From contig NZ_JADD01000018.1 of assembly GCF_000518205.1 (NCBI RefSeq), positions 1 to 51,828 on the forward strand: 51,828 bases of DNA, written 5' to 3'. The position numbers and the translations under genes were made by a program. Below the pieces are notes generated by a model, which did no database searches, was not told the origin of the DNA, and saw nothing but the letters and a program-made list of their open reading frames with translations. Positions 18,706-26,654 of the stretch are shown one piece after another (within the stretch, counting starts at the first letter, position 1; the number at the start of each line of letters is the position of its first letter). Origin of the DNA: Hutsoniella sourekii ATCC 700629 (GTDB taxonomy: Bacteria; Bacillota; Bacilli; Lactobacillales; Aerococcaceae).

Positions 18706-19773
18706 ATGGCTAGAGAAATTGGAATTGACTTAGGAACAGCCAATGTCTTGATTCACTTGAAGGGCCATGGGATTGTTCTCAACGAACCTTCCCTGGTAGC
18801 AGTTGATAAGACCAACGATGAGATTGTAGCAATTGGTAAAGAAGCCAGAGAAATGATCGGTCGAACCTCGCAGTCGATTGAAGTGATTCAACCTTTAAAG
18901 GGGGGTGTCATTTCGGATTTTGCCTTAACAGAAGCCATGCTGGTGTTATTTTTTGAAAGAATCTATCAGCGCCAGTTATTTTCAAGACCTGATGTGTTAA
19001 TTTGTGCTCCCACAAATGTAAGTGAAGTTGAAAAAATAGCTTTGGTCGAGGCCATGCAGCAACTTGGAGCAGGCAATATATTTGTTGAAGAAGAAGCAAA
19101 AATTGCCGGAATCGGAGCGGGAATTGACATACTAAATGCTAGTGGTAACATGGTCATCGATATAGGTGGTGGAACGACGGATATTGTTGTTCTTTCTGGG
19201 AAGGATATTGTTGCAAGTGAATCCATAAAACTAGCCGGGGATGACTTTGATCAAAGAATTATCCAATTCATCCAAGATCAAGATCAATTATTAATTGGGC
19301 AACGGACAGCTGAAGCAGCAAAATGTGCGATTGCTTCAGCTACTCTGTTGACAGATAAAGAACTTGTTTCCTATGAAGTTAAGGGTCGTGATTTGGTATC
19401 AGGATTGCCTCGCGCGATTAATATTGATTCCAATGATATCTATTTAGCTCTCAGGGATCAATTAATCATTATTGCTAGAACCGCTAAAAGGGTATTAGAA
19501 TCAGTGCCTCCTGAACTACAAGCCGACATCTTTGAGCGAGGGGTTATGTTAACGGGTGGCGGAGCAATGATTTATAACATGGATTCTTTCTTAAGTCATC
19601 ATTTGGCGGTGACGGTCATTAAAGCCGAACAACCCATGTCTTGTGTTGCAATCGGTAGTGGATTGATGCTAGATCTAATCAAAAACGGTGACCTTGAGAC
19701 TCTTTCCTCTAATAACAAGCGATCAATTTGGCAACGTTTCACTAAATGGTGGCGTACTAGACTAGGTATATGA
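18706..19773 (+). CDS. MreB-family actin, MreBH-like
   Basis: 355 aa. It is a bacterial actin that polymerises under the membrane and guides lateral wall synthesis. Nucleotide-binding blocks are GIDLGTANVLIH (phosphate 1), DIGGGTTDIVVLS (phosphate 2) and VMLTGGGAMIYNMD (adenosine). The stretch IFVEEEAKIAGIGAGIDI has EEEAK where MreB and Mbl have EEPxA, which is closest to what I recall of Bacillus MreBH. The C-terminus WQRFTKWWRTRLGI is a strongly amphipathic, aromatic-basic helix that probably contacts the membrane. The start is ATG 18706, with only a modest GAGG upstream. It sits 19 bases after murA, which couples an actin to precursor synthesis. Confidence 0.9.
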   Translation: MAREIGIDLGTANVLIHLKGHGIVLNEPSLVAVDKTNDEIVAIGKEAREMIGRTSQSIEVIQPLKGGVISDFALTEAMLVLFFERIYQRQLFSRPDVLICAPTNVSEVEKIALVEAMQQLGAGNIFVEEEAKIAGIGAGIDILNASGNMVIDIGGGTTDIVVLSGKDIVASESIKLAGDDFDQRIIQFIQDQDQLLIGQRTAEAAKCAIASATLLTDKELVSYEVKGRDLVSGLPRAINIDSNDIYLALRDQLIIIARTAKRVLESVPPELQADIFERGVMLTGGGAMIYNMDSFLSHHLAVTVIKAEQPMSCVAIGSGLMLDLIKNGDLETLSSNNKRSIWQRFTKWWRTRLGI

Positions 19774-19784
19774 GGAGGGGAATT

Positions 19785-19982
19785 ATGAACCATAACGGTC
19801 TCTCATATTCTTCATTCAACGAAACTTTAAAGTTATTAGGTAAGATTTTAATTTTTATTCTGATACTTGTGATCTTTTTTATCATCGGTTTATTTATTGG
19901 TTATTGCCTCATCGGTGATGGGAAATATTGGGAAGTTTTGAATCAAGATACTTGGCAACATATTGTTAATTTTATTGAGTGA
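19785..19982 (+). CDS. epuA: EpuA family small membrane protein (annotated as RNA polymerase beta-subunit-like)
   Basis: 65 aa. One hydrophobic helix at about 18-42 is followed by the family signature GLFIGYCLIGDGKYWEVLN and DTWQHIVNFI, which identifies EpuA. In streptococci epuA lies after murA and before the competence nuclease endA; here no endA follows. Databases label the family as an RNA polymerase beta subunit, but nothing in this short membrane protein supports catalysis. ATG at 19785 is chosen because AGGAGGGG sits just ahead; an in-frame ATG at 19770 overlaps the mreBH stop and lies before the RBS. Confidence 0.85.
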   Translation: MNHNGLSYSSFNETLKLLGKILIFILILVIFFIIGLFIGYCLIGDGKYWEVLNQDTWQHIVNFIE

Positions 19983-20001
19983 TTATCATAGATTTATTTA
20001 G

Positions 20002-20088
20002 CAGACATTTTCAATAGTGATAAATATCTTACTAACATTGTGCTAGATTAAGATATAGATGCAGTATTGATTCAATGTCTGTTTTTTT
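20002..20088 (+). terminator. Long structured terminator after epuA, possibly a small RNA
   Basis: Three nested perfect pairings occur: CAGACATT (20002-20009) with AATGTCTG (20074-20081), CAATA (20012-20016) with TATTG (20065-20069), and ATATCTTA (20024-20031) with TAAGATAT (20049-20056). Seven T residues follow. The whole folds into an 80-base hairpin ending in a U tract, much longer than the other terminators here. Confidence 0.7.
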
Positions 20089-20118
20089 GTATTTGAGTCA
20101 AGGATTGTCCGTAACTTA

Positions 20119-20127
20119 TGCTATAAT
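20119..20127 (+). promoter_or_regulatory. Extended -10 promoter for the DUF3397 gene
   Basis: TGCTATAAT with a perfect -10 hexamer (20122-20127) about 31 bases before the start; no matching -35 at the right distance. Confidence 0.6.
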
Positions 20128-20157
20128 TGGTGGTAAAGATACTAAGGGGTGAGAGAA

Positions 20158-20541
20158 TTGCCAAGTTCATTTGTTTGGGGTGAGATAGTAATGTATCTGT
20201 TACCCATTTTGTCTATCTACTATTTCAAGCGCTACTCTTTTCCTCAACTTAGACAGATAATGGGTTGGCGGATAACCCTGGCCATTTATTGCTTGCCCAT
20301 ATTAATGGTTTTAATATCATCTTTAAGTGTTCTCATCTATGATTTTAATTTATTACCGCTTATCTTGTTTATTTCCACTATTGTTTTGCTGATGGTTTTA
20401 TACCAGCAAGCCAAAAATCCTAAAACAGGCCCCTTTAGGTTTAAACGTTTTTATTTACCTGCAAGTAAAATACTGTTTACTCTTTTTTTCTTTTTTGTCT
20501 TATCACTCATACTGCTCAGATTTTACACTTATTTTAGATAA
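20158..20541 (+). CDS. DUF3397 family membrane protein
   Basis: 127 aa with about four hydrophobic helices. It is recognised from its position just before mraZ and from its pattern of four helices with a basic loop (QQAKNPKTGPFRFKRFYLPASK), as in the DUF3397 proteins that precede mraZ in many Lactobacillales. Function is unknown. I choose TTG at 20158, since AAGGGGTGAG is the RBS. A GTG at 20149 in the same frame lies within that RBS. It has its own promoter and terminator, so it is not strictly part of the dcw operon. Confidence 0.75.
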   Translation: MPSSFVWGEIVMYLLPILSIYYFKRYSFPQLRQIMGWRITLAIYCLPILMVLISSLSVLIYDFNLLPLILFISTIVLLMVLYQQAKNPKTGPFRFKRFYLPASKILFTLFFFFVLSLILLRFYTYFR

Positions 20542-20586
20542 TTTTATTCTTGAATCAAAGTAAGATTTTTCTTCAAATTCGTTTGC

Positions 20587-20621
20587 AAACGGAAGGCGTG
20601 GGAATGCCTTCCGTTTTTTTT
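20587..20621 (+). terminator. Terminator before mraZ
   Basis: AAACGGAAGGC pairs GCCTTCCGTTT around eight bases, with a run of eight T. It separates the DUF3397 gene from the dcw cluster. Confidence 0.92.
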
Positions 20622-20625
20622 GTAT

Positions 20626-20663
20626 AAAGTGGGAAAAAAGTGGTAGAAAGTGGAGACTTGTGG
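20626..20663 (+). promoter_or_regulatory. Four MraZ-type boxes upstream of mraZ
   Basis: GTGG occurs at 20629, 20640, 20650 and 20660, spaced 11, 10 and 10 bp. The first three are AAAGTGG and the last is CTTGTGG. One-turn spacing puts all copies on one face of the helix, matching the direct-repeat operators bound by MraZ in E. coli and Mycoplasma. It probably mediates feedback control of the dcw operon by MraZ. Confidence 0.75.
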
Positions 20664-20699
20664 TAGACTATTATTACTTAGGGTAAAAGGGGGATTAGT

Positions 20700-21131
20700 A
20701 TGCTTATTGGTGAGTTTACACATAATATTGATACCAAAGGGCGACTAATTATTCCTGCTAAATTTCGTAATGATCTGGAAGAAATGTTTATTATTACCCG
20801 AGGTCTAGATGGGTGCTTGTTTGGCTTTCCGATGAAAAGTTGGGAAAATATTCAAGATAAATTAAAGCAATTACCACTAGCCAAAAAAGATGCGCGTGCT
20901 TTTACTCGATTTTTCTACTCAGCTGCCACTGAAGTTGAAATCGATAAACAGGGGCGAATCAATATTCCAGCAAATCTTCGTCAATTCGCTAAGATTGAGA
21001 AAGAATGCCGAATTATCGGTGTTTCGGATCGAATTGAAATTTGGAGCCAAGCGAATTGGGAAGCATTTGCTGACGTTGCTGAAGAGAATTTTGAAACGAT
21101 AGCAGAAGAAATGATTGATTTCGGATTTTAG
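20700..21131 (+). CDS. mraZ: Transcriptional regulator MraZ
   Basis: 143 aa, the usual length. Two SpoVT-AbrB-type beta domains are seen: [20 protein letters not shown] near the start and [19 protein letters not shown] in the second half, each with the DxxGR/(I)P signature. Ring-shaped MraZ oligomers bind direct repeats before their own operon. AAAGGGGGA precedes the ATG. It is the first gene of the dcw cluster; rsmH follows 9 bases later. Confidence 0.96.
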   Translation: MLIGEFTHNIDTKGRLIIPAKFRNDLEEMFIITRGLDGCLFGFPMKSWENIQDKLKQLPLAKKDARAFTRFFYSAATEVEIDKQGRINIPANLRQFAKIEKECRIIGVSDRIEIWSQANWEAFADVAEENFETIAEEMIDFGF

Positions 21132-21140
21132 GAGGTATAG

Positions 21141-22082
21141 ATGAATTTTAATCATGATACAGTCTTATTAGAAGAAACAATTAATGGGCTGAATGTAGAC
21201 CCTGAAGGCGTATATGTAGATGGGACACTAGGCGGTTCGGGTCATGCTCAATATCTTTTGACACAATTAGATTTGAAGGGGCATCTGATAGCCTTTGATC
21301 AGGATCAAGAGGCCTTAGAAAATGCCGAAGTTCGCTTGAAAGATTCAATTGACCAAGGGCAAGTAACTCTAATTTATTCAAATTTTCGTCACTTGAAGGA
21401 TAAGTTGGCCGAGCAGGGAATATATGAAATCGATGGTATCTATTACGATCTAGGTGTTTCATCTCCTCAATTAGACCATGGTCAGCGAGGTTTTTCTTAT
21501 CGTAAGGAAGCCCGATTAGATATGCGGATGGACCAAAATCAAGATTTATCGGCCTATGAAGTGGTTAATGAGTGGCCCTATCAAGATCTCGTCAATATTA
21601 TTTATCGCTATGGTGAGGAAAAATTTGCTAAACGGATTGCTCGTTTAATTGAAAGTGAGCGCAAGACTCAATCCATTGAAACGACCACTCAATTAGCTGA
21701 GATTATCAAACAGGCAATCCCTGCAGCAACGAGAAGGACTGGAGGGCACCCAGCCAAGCGAACCTTTCAAGCGATTCGAATTGCAGTTAATGACGAATTA
21801 GGGGCTGTAGAGAGTTCGCTGGAACAAGCCTTAGAGCTTCTTAAGCCAGGGGGACGTTTAGCGGTAATCACTTTCCATTCTTTGGAAGACCGATTGGTTA
21901 AGCAAATGTTTAAAGAAGTATCTGCACTTCCTGAGTTACCGCCTAATTTACCAATTGTTCCCGAGGAATTGAAACCTAAGTTTAGACTAGTTAATCGCAA
22001 GCCGATAGTGGCTAGTGACCAAGAGCTTGAAAATAATAATCGAGCACGGAGTGCCAAGCTAAGAATTATTGAAAAAATTTGA
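21141..22082 (+). CDS. rsmH: 16S rRNA (cytosine-1402 N4)-methyltransferase RsmH
   Basis: 313 aa. It methylates N4 of C1402 in the ribosomal P site. The start [13 protein letters not shown] and the SAM loop [10 protein letters not shown] are visible. Further conserved blocks are [19 protein letters not shown] and the C-terminal [29 protein letters not shown]. It is tightly placed behind mraZ, the classic mraZ-rsmH order. Confidence 0.97.
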   Translation: MNFNHDTVLLEETINGLNVDPEGVYVDGTLGGSGHAQYLLTQLDLKGHLIAFDQDQEALENAEVRLKDSIDQGQVTLIYSNFRHLKDKLAEQGIYEIDGIYYDLGVSSPQLDHGQRGFSYRKEARLDMRMDQNQDLSAYEVVNEWPYQDLVNIIYRYGEEKFAKRIARLIESERKTQSIETTTQLAEIIKQAIPAATRRTGGHPAKRTFQAIRIAVNDELGAVESSLEQALELLKPGGRLAVITFHSLEDRLVKQMFKEVSALPELPPNLPIVPEELKPKFRLVNRKPIVASDQELENNNRARSAKLRIIEKI

Positions 22083-22102
22083 TAAAAGGGAGGGAAAGGA
22101 TC

Positions 22103-22519
22103 ATGAATAAAATACCACTTGAAGATTACCACCATCCATCTTCTTTCAATGAAGTGATTGGTAATGTCGCTGTAAAACCACGATCCAACACTCCCACTTC
22201 AAAAAATGTAAAACATAATTCTTTTAATGCTAATAGAGCTAGCCAACAAAAATGGACCTGGCGTCACTCTGGATTAGTGATGTTTTTCGCGGTCCTTATT
22301 TTGGCTTTGATCGCTGGGATTTTTGCACAGCAAATGCAGAACCATGAAATAGATCAAGCTAGCCAGCATTACCGCGAAGAAGCTCGTCATTTAAATACAC
22401 AATCCGATAATTTATTGTATGAAATAAGTCAAGCTTATAATTATCAAACTGTCATTGAGGCAGCCAAGCGAGAAGGAATGTCTGTTAATCCTAATCAGGT
22501 GAAGGATGTTAACCCATGA
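22103..22519 (+). CDS. ftsL: Cell division protein FtsL
   Basis: 138 aa bitopic protein: a cytoplasmic tail (about 1-55), one membrane helix (about 60-80) with LVMFFAVLILALIAGIFA, then an extracellular coiled coil. It forms the FtsL-DivIC-DivIB complex that activates septal synthase. Sequence is poorly conserved in this family, and identity rests on layout plus position between rsmH and ftsI. ATG 22103 follows GGGAAAGGA. The stop overlaps the ftsI start by 4 bases (ATGA). Confidence 0.85.
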   Translation: MNKIPLEDYHHPSSFNEVIGNVAVKPRSNTPTSKNVKHNSFNANRASQQKWTWRHSGLVMFFAVLILALIAGIFAQQMQNHEIDQASQHYREEARHLNTQSDNLLYEISQAYNYQTVIEAAKREGMSVNPNQVKDVNP

Positions 22520-24174
22520 AGCAACAAAAATCATCAAAAAACTTAAATTCAAGTATTTTATATTTGCTATTCTTTTTCACCATCGTTATCCTTATCTGTT
22601 TTGGAAGATTATTTCAATTAGCAGTTGTTAAAGAAAGTAATGGTGTCAATCTAACTCAATACCAACAAGCTGAAGAAAGAAGTAGTGTCACTGGTACTAG
22701 AAGGGGAACGATCTATGACTCGAGTGGTCACCCGCTAGCCATTGATACTACTTCTTATTCAATCTATGCGGTCTTGCAAGATGGGTGGAAGGAAGGTAAG
22801 ATTGAAGATTACGATCAGGCTGCTTCCATTCTTTCACAGCACCTTAATCTATCACGAGATGAAATTTTGCAAAGACTTCTGGATAACAAGGACTTGCAGC
22901 AAGTTGAGTTTGGTGTGGCTGGTAGTCACTTATCCAGTCAACAAAAAGAGGCCATCGAAGCAACGGGTTTATCGGGAGTTGGTTTCAAAGAATCAAGACG
23001 ACGTTATTATGTCAATGATTTCTATGCCTCCCATTTATTAGGTTATGCAACGCTCGAAGCAGACTCGGACCATGTATTTCAGGGTCAGTTAGGGGTAGAA
23101 GCCGCCTTTGATGAGGAGCTGAATGGTGTCAGTGAGTTAGAAGTTCCAGGACGTGATTTATTACTGACCATTGATTCTCGCATTCAACAAGTATTAGAAA
23201 AATTATTGCAAGAGAATTACCAGAAATACCAACCTGAAAATATACAAGCATATGTTGTTGATTTGTCTAACGGTCATTTGCTGGCTGCCGGTCAACGTCC
23301 TAGCTTTAACTTAAATAACCGAGAAGGTATCGAAGATGAATGGCGTCATTTACTAGTTGAAGATAGTTTTGAACCAGGATCTACTATTAAAATATTAACG
23401 ACGGCTACCGCTATTGATGTGGGGGTCTATGAAGGAAACAAAAAATACCAATCAGGTAATATAGATGTTTACGATCAAACAGTACACGACTATAATGTGA
23501 CTGGTTGGGGAGAAATTACTTATGATGAAGGTTTAGCACGGTCCAGTAATGTTTTAATGGTTAAACTTGTTGAAGATATGGGGCTTGAAACTTGGCAAAA
23601 AGCACTGGCCAACTTTGGTTTCGGCAAGTCTAGTCAAAGTGGTTTATTGAATGAATCCAGTGGTTTGATTGATTTTGATAACCCAGTTAATGCGATTATG
23701 TCTGGATTCGGTCAAGGATTGCTAACGACGCCTATCCAACTCTTAAACGCCTATTCAGCCGTAGCTAACCAGGGTAAGATCCAACCTCTTAAGTATTTAA
23801 TAGATGAAGAGAAGGGCGGCAGTCAACTTGAAGCCAAGCAAGTCGTTTCACCTGAAGCAGCCAACCATATTTTGAAGGTTATGGTAGATACGGTGGAGGC
23901 CCCATATGGAACGGCTCAGTCTTTCAAGCATACAGGAGTAAAAGTAGCAGCCAAGACAGGGACAGCTCAGATTGCTGATCCAAATGGCAACGGTTATTTA
24001 ACAGGCCCTAATGATTATATTCACTCAGTTGTTGCCTTCCTTCCTGCTGATCAGCCTCAATATATGGTCTATTTAACGATGAAGCAACCTCAAAAGAGTC
24101 AAGGTTTACTGGGCAGTCAAATTTTAGCGGAAGTATTCCATCCCTTAGTGGATAATCTAATCATCAAGGAATGA
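22516..24174 (+). CDS. ftsI: Septal penicillin-binding transpeptidase FtsI (PBP2x/PBP2b class), without PASTA domains
   Basis: 552 aa class B PBP that cross-links septal peptidoglycan. An N-terminal membrane helix (about 15-38) leads to the dimerisation domain with RRGTIYDSSGHPLA. The transpeptidase motifs are S289-T-I-K292, S343-S-N345 and K480-T-G. The protein stops about 70 residues after KTG, so it lacks the PASTA repeats that end streptococcal PBP2x and makes it shorter than the roughly 700 aa usual in Lactobacillales. The stop is a clean TGA with murE's RBS immediately after, and no PASTA-like remnant follows. It is a beta-lactam target. Confidence 0.93.
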   Translation: MKQQKSSKNLNSSILYLLFFFTIVILICFGRLFQLAVVKESNGVNLTQYQQAEERSSVTGTRRGTIYDSSGHPLAIDTTSYSIYAVLQDGWKEGKIEDYDQAASILSQHLNLSRDEILQRLLDNKDLQQVEFGVAGSHLSSQQKEAIEATGLSGVGFKESRRRYYVNDFYASHLLGYATLEADSDHVFQGQLGVEAAFDEELNGVSELEVPGRDLLLTIDSRIQQVLEKLLQENYQKYQPENIQAYVVDLSNGHLLAAGQRPSFNLNNREGIEDEWRHLLVEDSFEPGSTIKILTTATAIDVGVYEGNKKYQSGNIDVYDQTVHDYNVTGWGEITYDEGLARSSNVLMVKLVEDMGLETWQKALANFGFGKSSQSGLLNESSGLIDFDNPVNAIMSGFGQGLLTTPIQLLNAYSAVANQGKIQPLKYLIDEEKGGSQLEAKQVVSPEAANHILKVMVDTVEAPYGTAQSFKHTGVKVAAKTGTAQIADPNGNGYLTGPNDYIHSVVAFLPADQPQYMVYLTMKQPQKSQGLLGSQILAEVFHPLVDNLIIKE

Positions 24175-24185
24175 AAGGAGCCATC

Positions 24186-25694
24186 ATGAATCAAAAGGAA
24201 TTAATTGATTATATACTCGATAAGCAGGTTCAAGGGCCTGCTCATTTGCTGAATAATACCGTTACAAAATTAGTCAATGATCACCGAGAAATTATTCCTG
24301 GAGCATGTTATGTAGCGATAAAGGGTGAAAATTTTGATGGTCACCAAGTTTTAGAGCAAGCGATTGAGTTAGGAGCCGAGTTAATCGTCGTTGAGGAGGA
24401 AGTGTCTCCTAAATTCCTTGATCAGGCGACGGTAGTTCGTGTACCTTCAACTTATCGAACGCAAGCATTGTTGGCGAACCTTTATTATGGTCAGCCTTCC
24501 ACCCAACTAAATTTAGTTGCTATTACTGGGACCAATGGGAAGACGACCACATCATCAATGATTAGTGACTTATTAGAGTTATTAGAACGACCAACTGGTC
24601 TGATTGGAACGCTTCATTATAAAGTGGCCGATCAGTTGTATCCCGCTGTTAATACAACGCCTAATGCTGTTCATTTGCAAAGACTTTTTCGCCAGATGCT
24701 GGATCAGGGCTGTCAAGATGCTATCATTGAAGCATCCTCCCATGCTCTAGAATTAGGTCGTCTGTGGTATACAGATGTCGATTGTGCTATATATACCAAT
24801 CTCACTCGCGAGCACTTAGATTTTCACCAGGACATGGATCACTATGCCATGGCTAAGTCGCTCTTGTTTAGTCAATTGGGGCAACGATTAGTTAATGGAC
24901 GGCCTAGAATAGCAATCCTTAATAAAGATGATTCCTATTGGAGACGAATGCTAAGAGCGACCAGTGCGGAAATCTTAACTTATAGTTTGGAAGATCCTAC
25001 AGCTACTGCTTACGCTCATTCAATAGAAGAAAGTGATAACCAATTAACCTTTAGCATTCGTTATCAGGATCATGATTATACATGTTTGTTACCGATGATT
25101 GGTATTTATAATGTGTCTAATTTTCTAGCGGCCTTTCTCTGCTTAACTAATTATTATCATTTCCAGCCTGAGCAAGTGATTCAAGCGATCCAATCATTTA
25201 AAGGTGTCACTGGTCGGATGCAAGTAGTTGACCAGGGGCAAGATTTTTTGGCTGTGGTTGACTTTGCCCATACAGCAGATGCCGTAGATAAAGTGCTTGA
25301 AGACCTAAAAAATCATACCCAAGGACGTCTGATCAGTATGATGGGACATAGTGGGGGTAACCGCGATAGTGGAGCTAGACCAGGAATCGGAGAGGCCTTA
25401 TTTAAATGGAGTGACTATGTTGTCCTAACGGCTGATAATCCAAGAAATGAATCAGTTCTCCATATCTGTCAAGAGATGCTTCCCGAGCAAACTAAGAAAT
25501 CTTATCAAATCATTGAAGATCGTAAAGAGGCTATTCAATTTGCTGTTGACTTAGCCCAAGCAGGGGACACCATTTTATTCGCCGGAAAAGGTGGCGAACC
25601 TTATCAAATTATAGGCGATCAATCGCTAGCGTTTGATGAGGTAGCAGAGGTTAGGCAAGCCATCCAGAAGAGAATAGAAAGGAATTTACCATGA
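24186..25694 (+). CDS. murE: UDP-MurNAc-tripeptide synthetase MurE
   Basis: 502 aa Mur ligase that adds the third amino acid to UDP-MurNAc-L-Ala-D-Glu. The ATP site GTNGKTTTSSM lies in the first half, and the specificity motif is D417-N-P-R420. DNPR is the meso-diaminopimelate form; lysine enzymes usually have a different fourth residue (for example DNPA in S. aureus). Here it is followed by NES rather than the usual (E/D)(E/D)P, so the substrate could also be an unusual diamino acid such as ornithine. ATG 24186 follows AAAGGAGC. It sits between ftsI and mraY as in Bacillus. Many streptococci and enterococci keep murE elsewhere. Confidence 0.93.
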   Translation: MNQKELIDYILDKQVQGPAHLLNNTVTKLVNDHREIIPGACYVAIKGENFDGHQVLEQAIELGAELIVVEEEVSPKFLDQATVVRVPSTYRTQALLANLYYGQPSTQLNLVAITGTNGKTTTSSMISDLLELLERPTGLIGTLHYKVADQLYPAVNTTPNAVHLQRLFRQMLDQGCQDAIIEASSHALELGRLWYTDVDCAIYTNLTREHLDFHQDMDHYAMAKSLLFSQLGQRLVNGRPRIAILNKDDSYWRRMLRATSAEILTYSLEDPTATAYAHSIEESDNQLTFSIRYQDHDYTCLLPMIGIYNVSNFLAAFLCLTNYYHFQPEQVIQAIQSFKGVTGRMQVVDQGQDFLAVVDFAHTADAVDKVLEDLKNHTQGRLISMMGHSGGNRDSGARPGIGEALFKWSDYVVLTADNPRNESVLHICQEMLPEQTKKSYQIIEDRKEAIQFAVDLAQAGDTILFAGKGGEPYQIIGDQSLAFDEVAEVRQAIQKRIERNLP

Positions 25695-26644
25695 TTGAAC
25701 TGTTTTTTATTGCCATCAGTTTTATTTTGACAGTGTGTTTGATGCCTTCTTTTATTCATATCTTTAACAAAAAGAAAATTGGACAAACAACACGAGAAGA
25801 TGGGCCTTTATGGCATCAAGTAAAGACCGGCACCCCTACCATGGGGGGAACTGTTTTTGTGTTTGCAATATTACTGACTTTATCTATTTTCAGTGTGTAT
25901 ACGCAAAGCTTTAATTATCAGACAATTATGTTATTTTTAACCTTCCTTTTATTTGGAGGGATCGGATTTGTTGATGATTTTATCAGTATTTTTAAAAAAC
26001 AAAATGAAGGTTTGACTGCCAAGCAAAAATTTATTAGTCAAATCGTTTTTTCCATCCTGATTAGTTTGATTGGATTTAGCTTAGATGCGCCGATCGCTAT
26101 TCCTTTCTTTTCAGTCGAAATTAAATCTTTTCTTTTGGTTGCTTTATTTACATTTTTTTGGATTACAGGCTTTTCAAACGCCGTTAATTTGACCGATGGT
26201 CTAGATGGTTTAGCAACGGGTCTGTCAATGATTGCTTATGCAAGCTATGCCTTCTTGAGTTATCAACAAGGAGAAGTGACGCTAGCCTTAATTTGTCTGA
26301 TTATCGTTTCCGCCTTGACAGGTTTCTTGATCTTTAATAAGCGACCTGCCAAGATATTTATGGGAGATGTGGGGTCTCTTGCTTTAGGAGCAGGTCTGGC
26401 AGTTATTTCATTAATCCTTAATCGTCCTTGGAGTTTATTGATTATTGGCTTTGTTTTTGTTGTTGAGACCCTGAGTGTTATTTTGCAAGTCACCAGTTTT
26501 AAACTAACGGGCAAGCGCTTGCTTAAGATGAGTCCCATTCACCATCATTTTGAAATGATTGGCTGGTCTGAGCGAAAAGTCGTTGGTGTCTTCTGGTTGG
26601 TGGGGCTACTCTCTTCAGTCATTTACCTGGTTGTAGGTTTATAG
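25691..26644 (+). CDS. mraY: Phospho-N-acetylmuramoyl-pentapeptide transferase MraY
   Basis: 317 aa with ten membrane helices. It moves phospho-MurNAc-pentapeptide to undecaprenyl phosphate to make lipid I. Active-site landmarks are the Asp pair in GFVDDFISIFKKQN, NLTDGLDGLATG, FMGDVGSLALGAG, and the His box MSPIHHHFEMIGWSE. The start overlaps murE by four bases. The substrate carrier is recycled by UppP encoded at 5.6-6.4 kb. Confidence 0.97.
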   Translation: MIELFFIAISFILTVCLMPSFIHIFNKKKIGQTTREDGPLWHQVKTGTPTMGGTVFVFAILLTLSIFSVYTQSFNYQTIMLFLTFLLFGGIGFVDDFISIFKKQNEGLTAKQKFISQIVFSILISLIGFSLDAPIAIPFFSVEIKSFLLVALFTFFWITGFSNAVNLTDGLDGLATGLSMIAYASYAFLSYQQGEVTLALICLIIVSALTGFLIFNKRPAKIFMGDVGSLALGAGLAVISLILNRPWSLLIIGFVFVVETLSVILQVTSFKLTGKRLLKMSPIHHHFEMIGWSERKVVGVFWLVGLLSSVIYLVVGL

Positions 26645-26654
26645 GAGGAAGAAA

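Noticed and set aside
20641-20700. Standard promoter hexamers for mraZ
   Set aside because: TATTAT at 20669-20674 could be a -10, but no -35 at proper spacing was convincing, so no promoter was annotated beyond the MraZ boxes.
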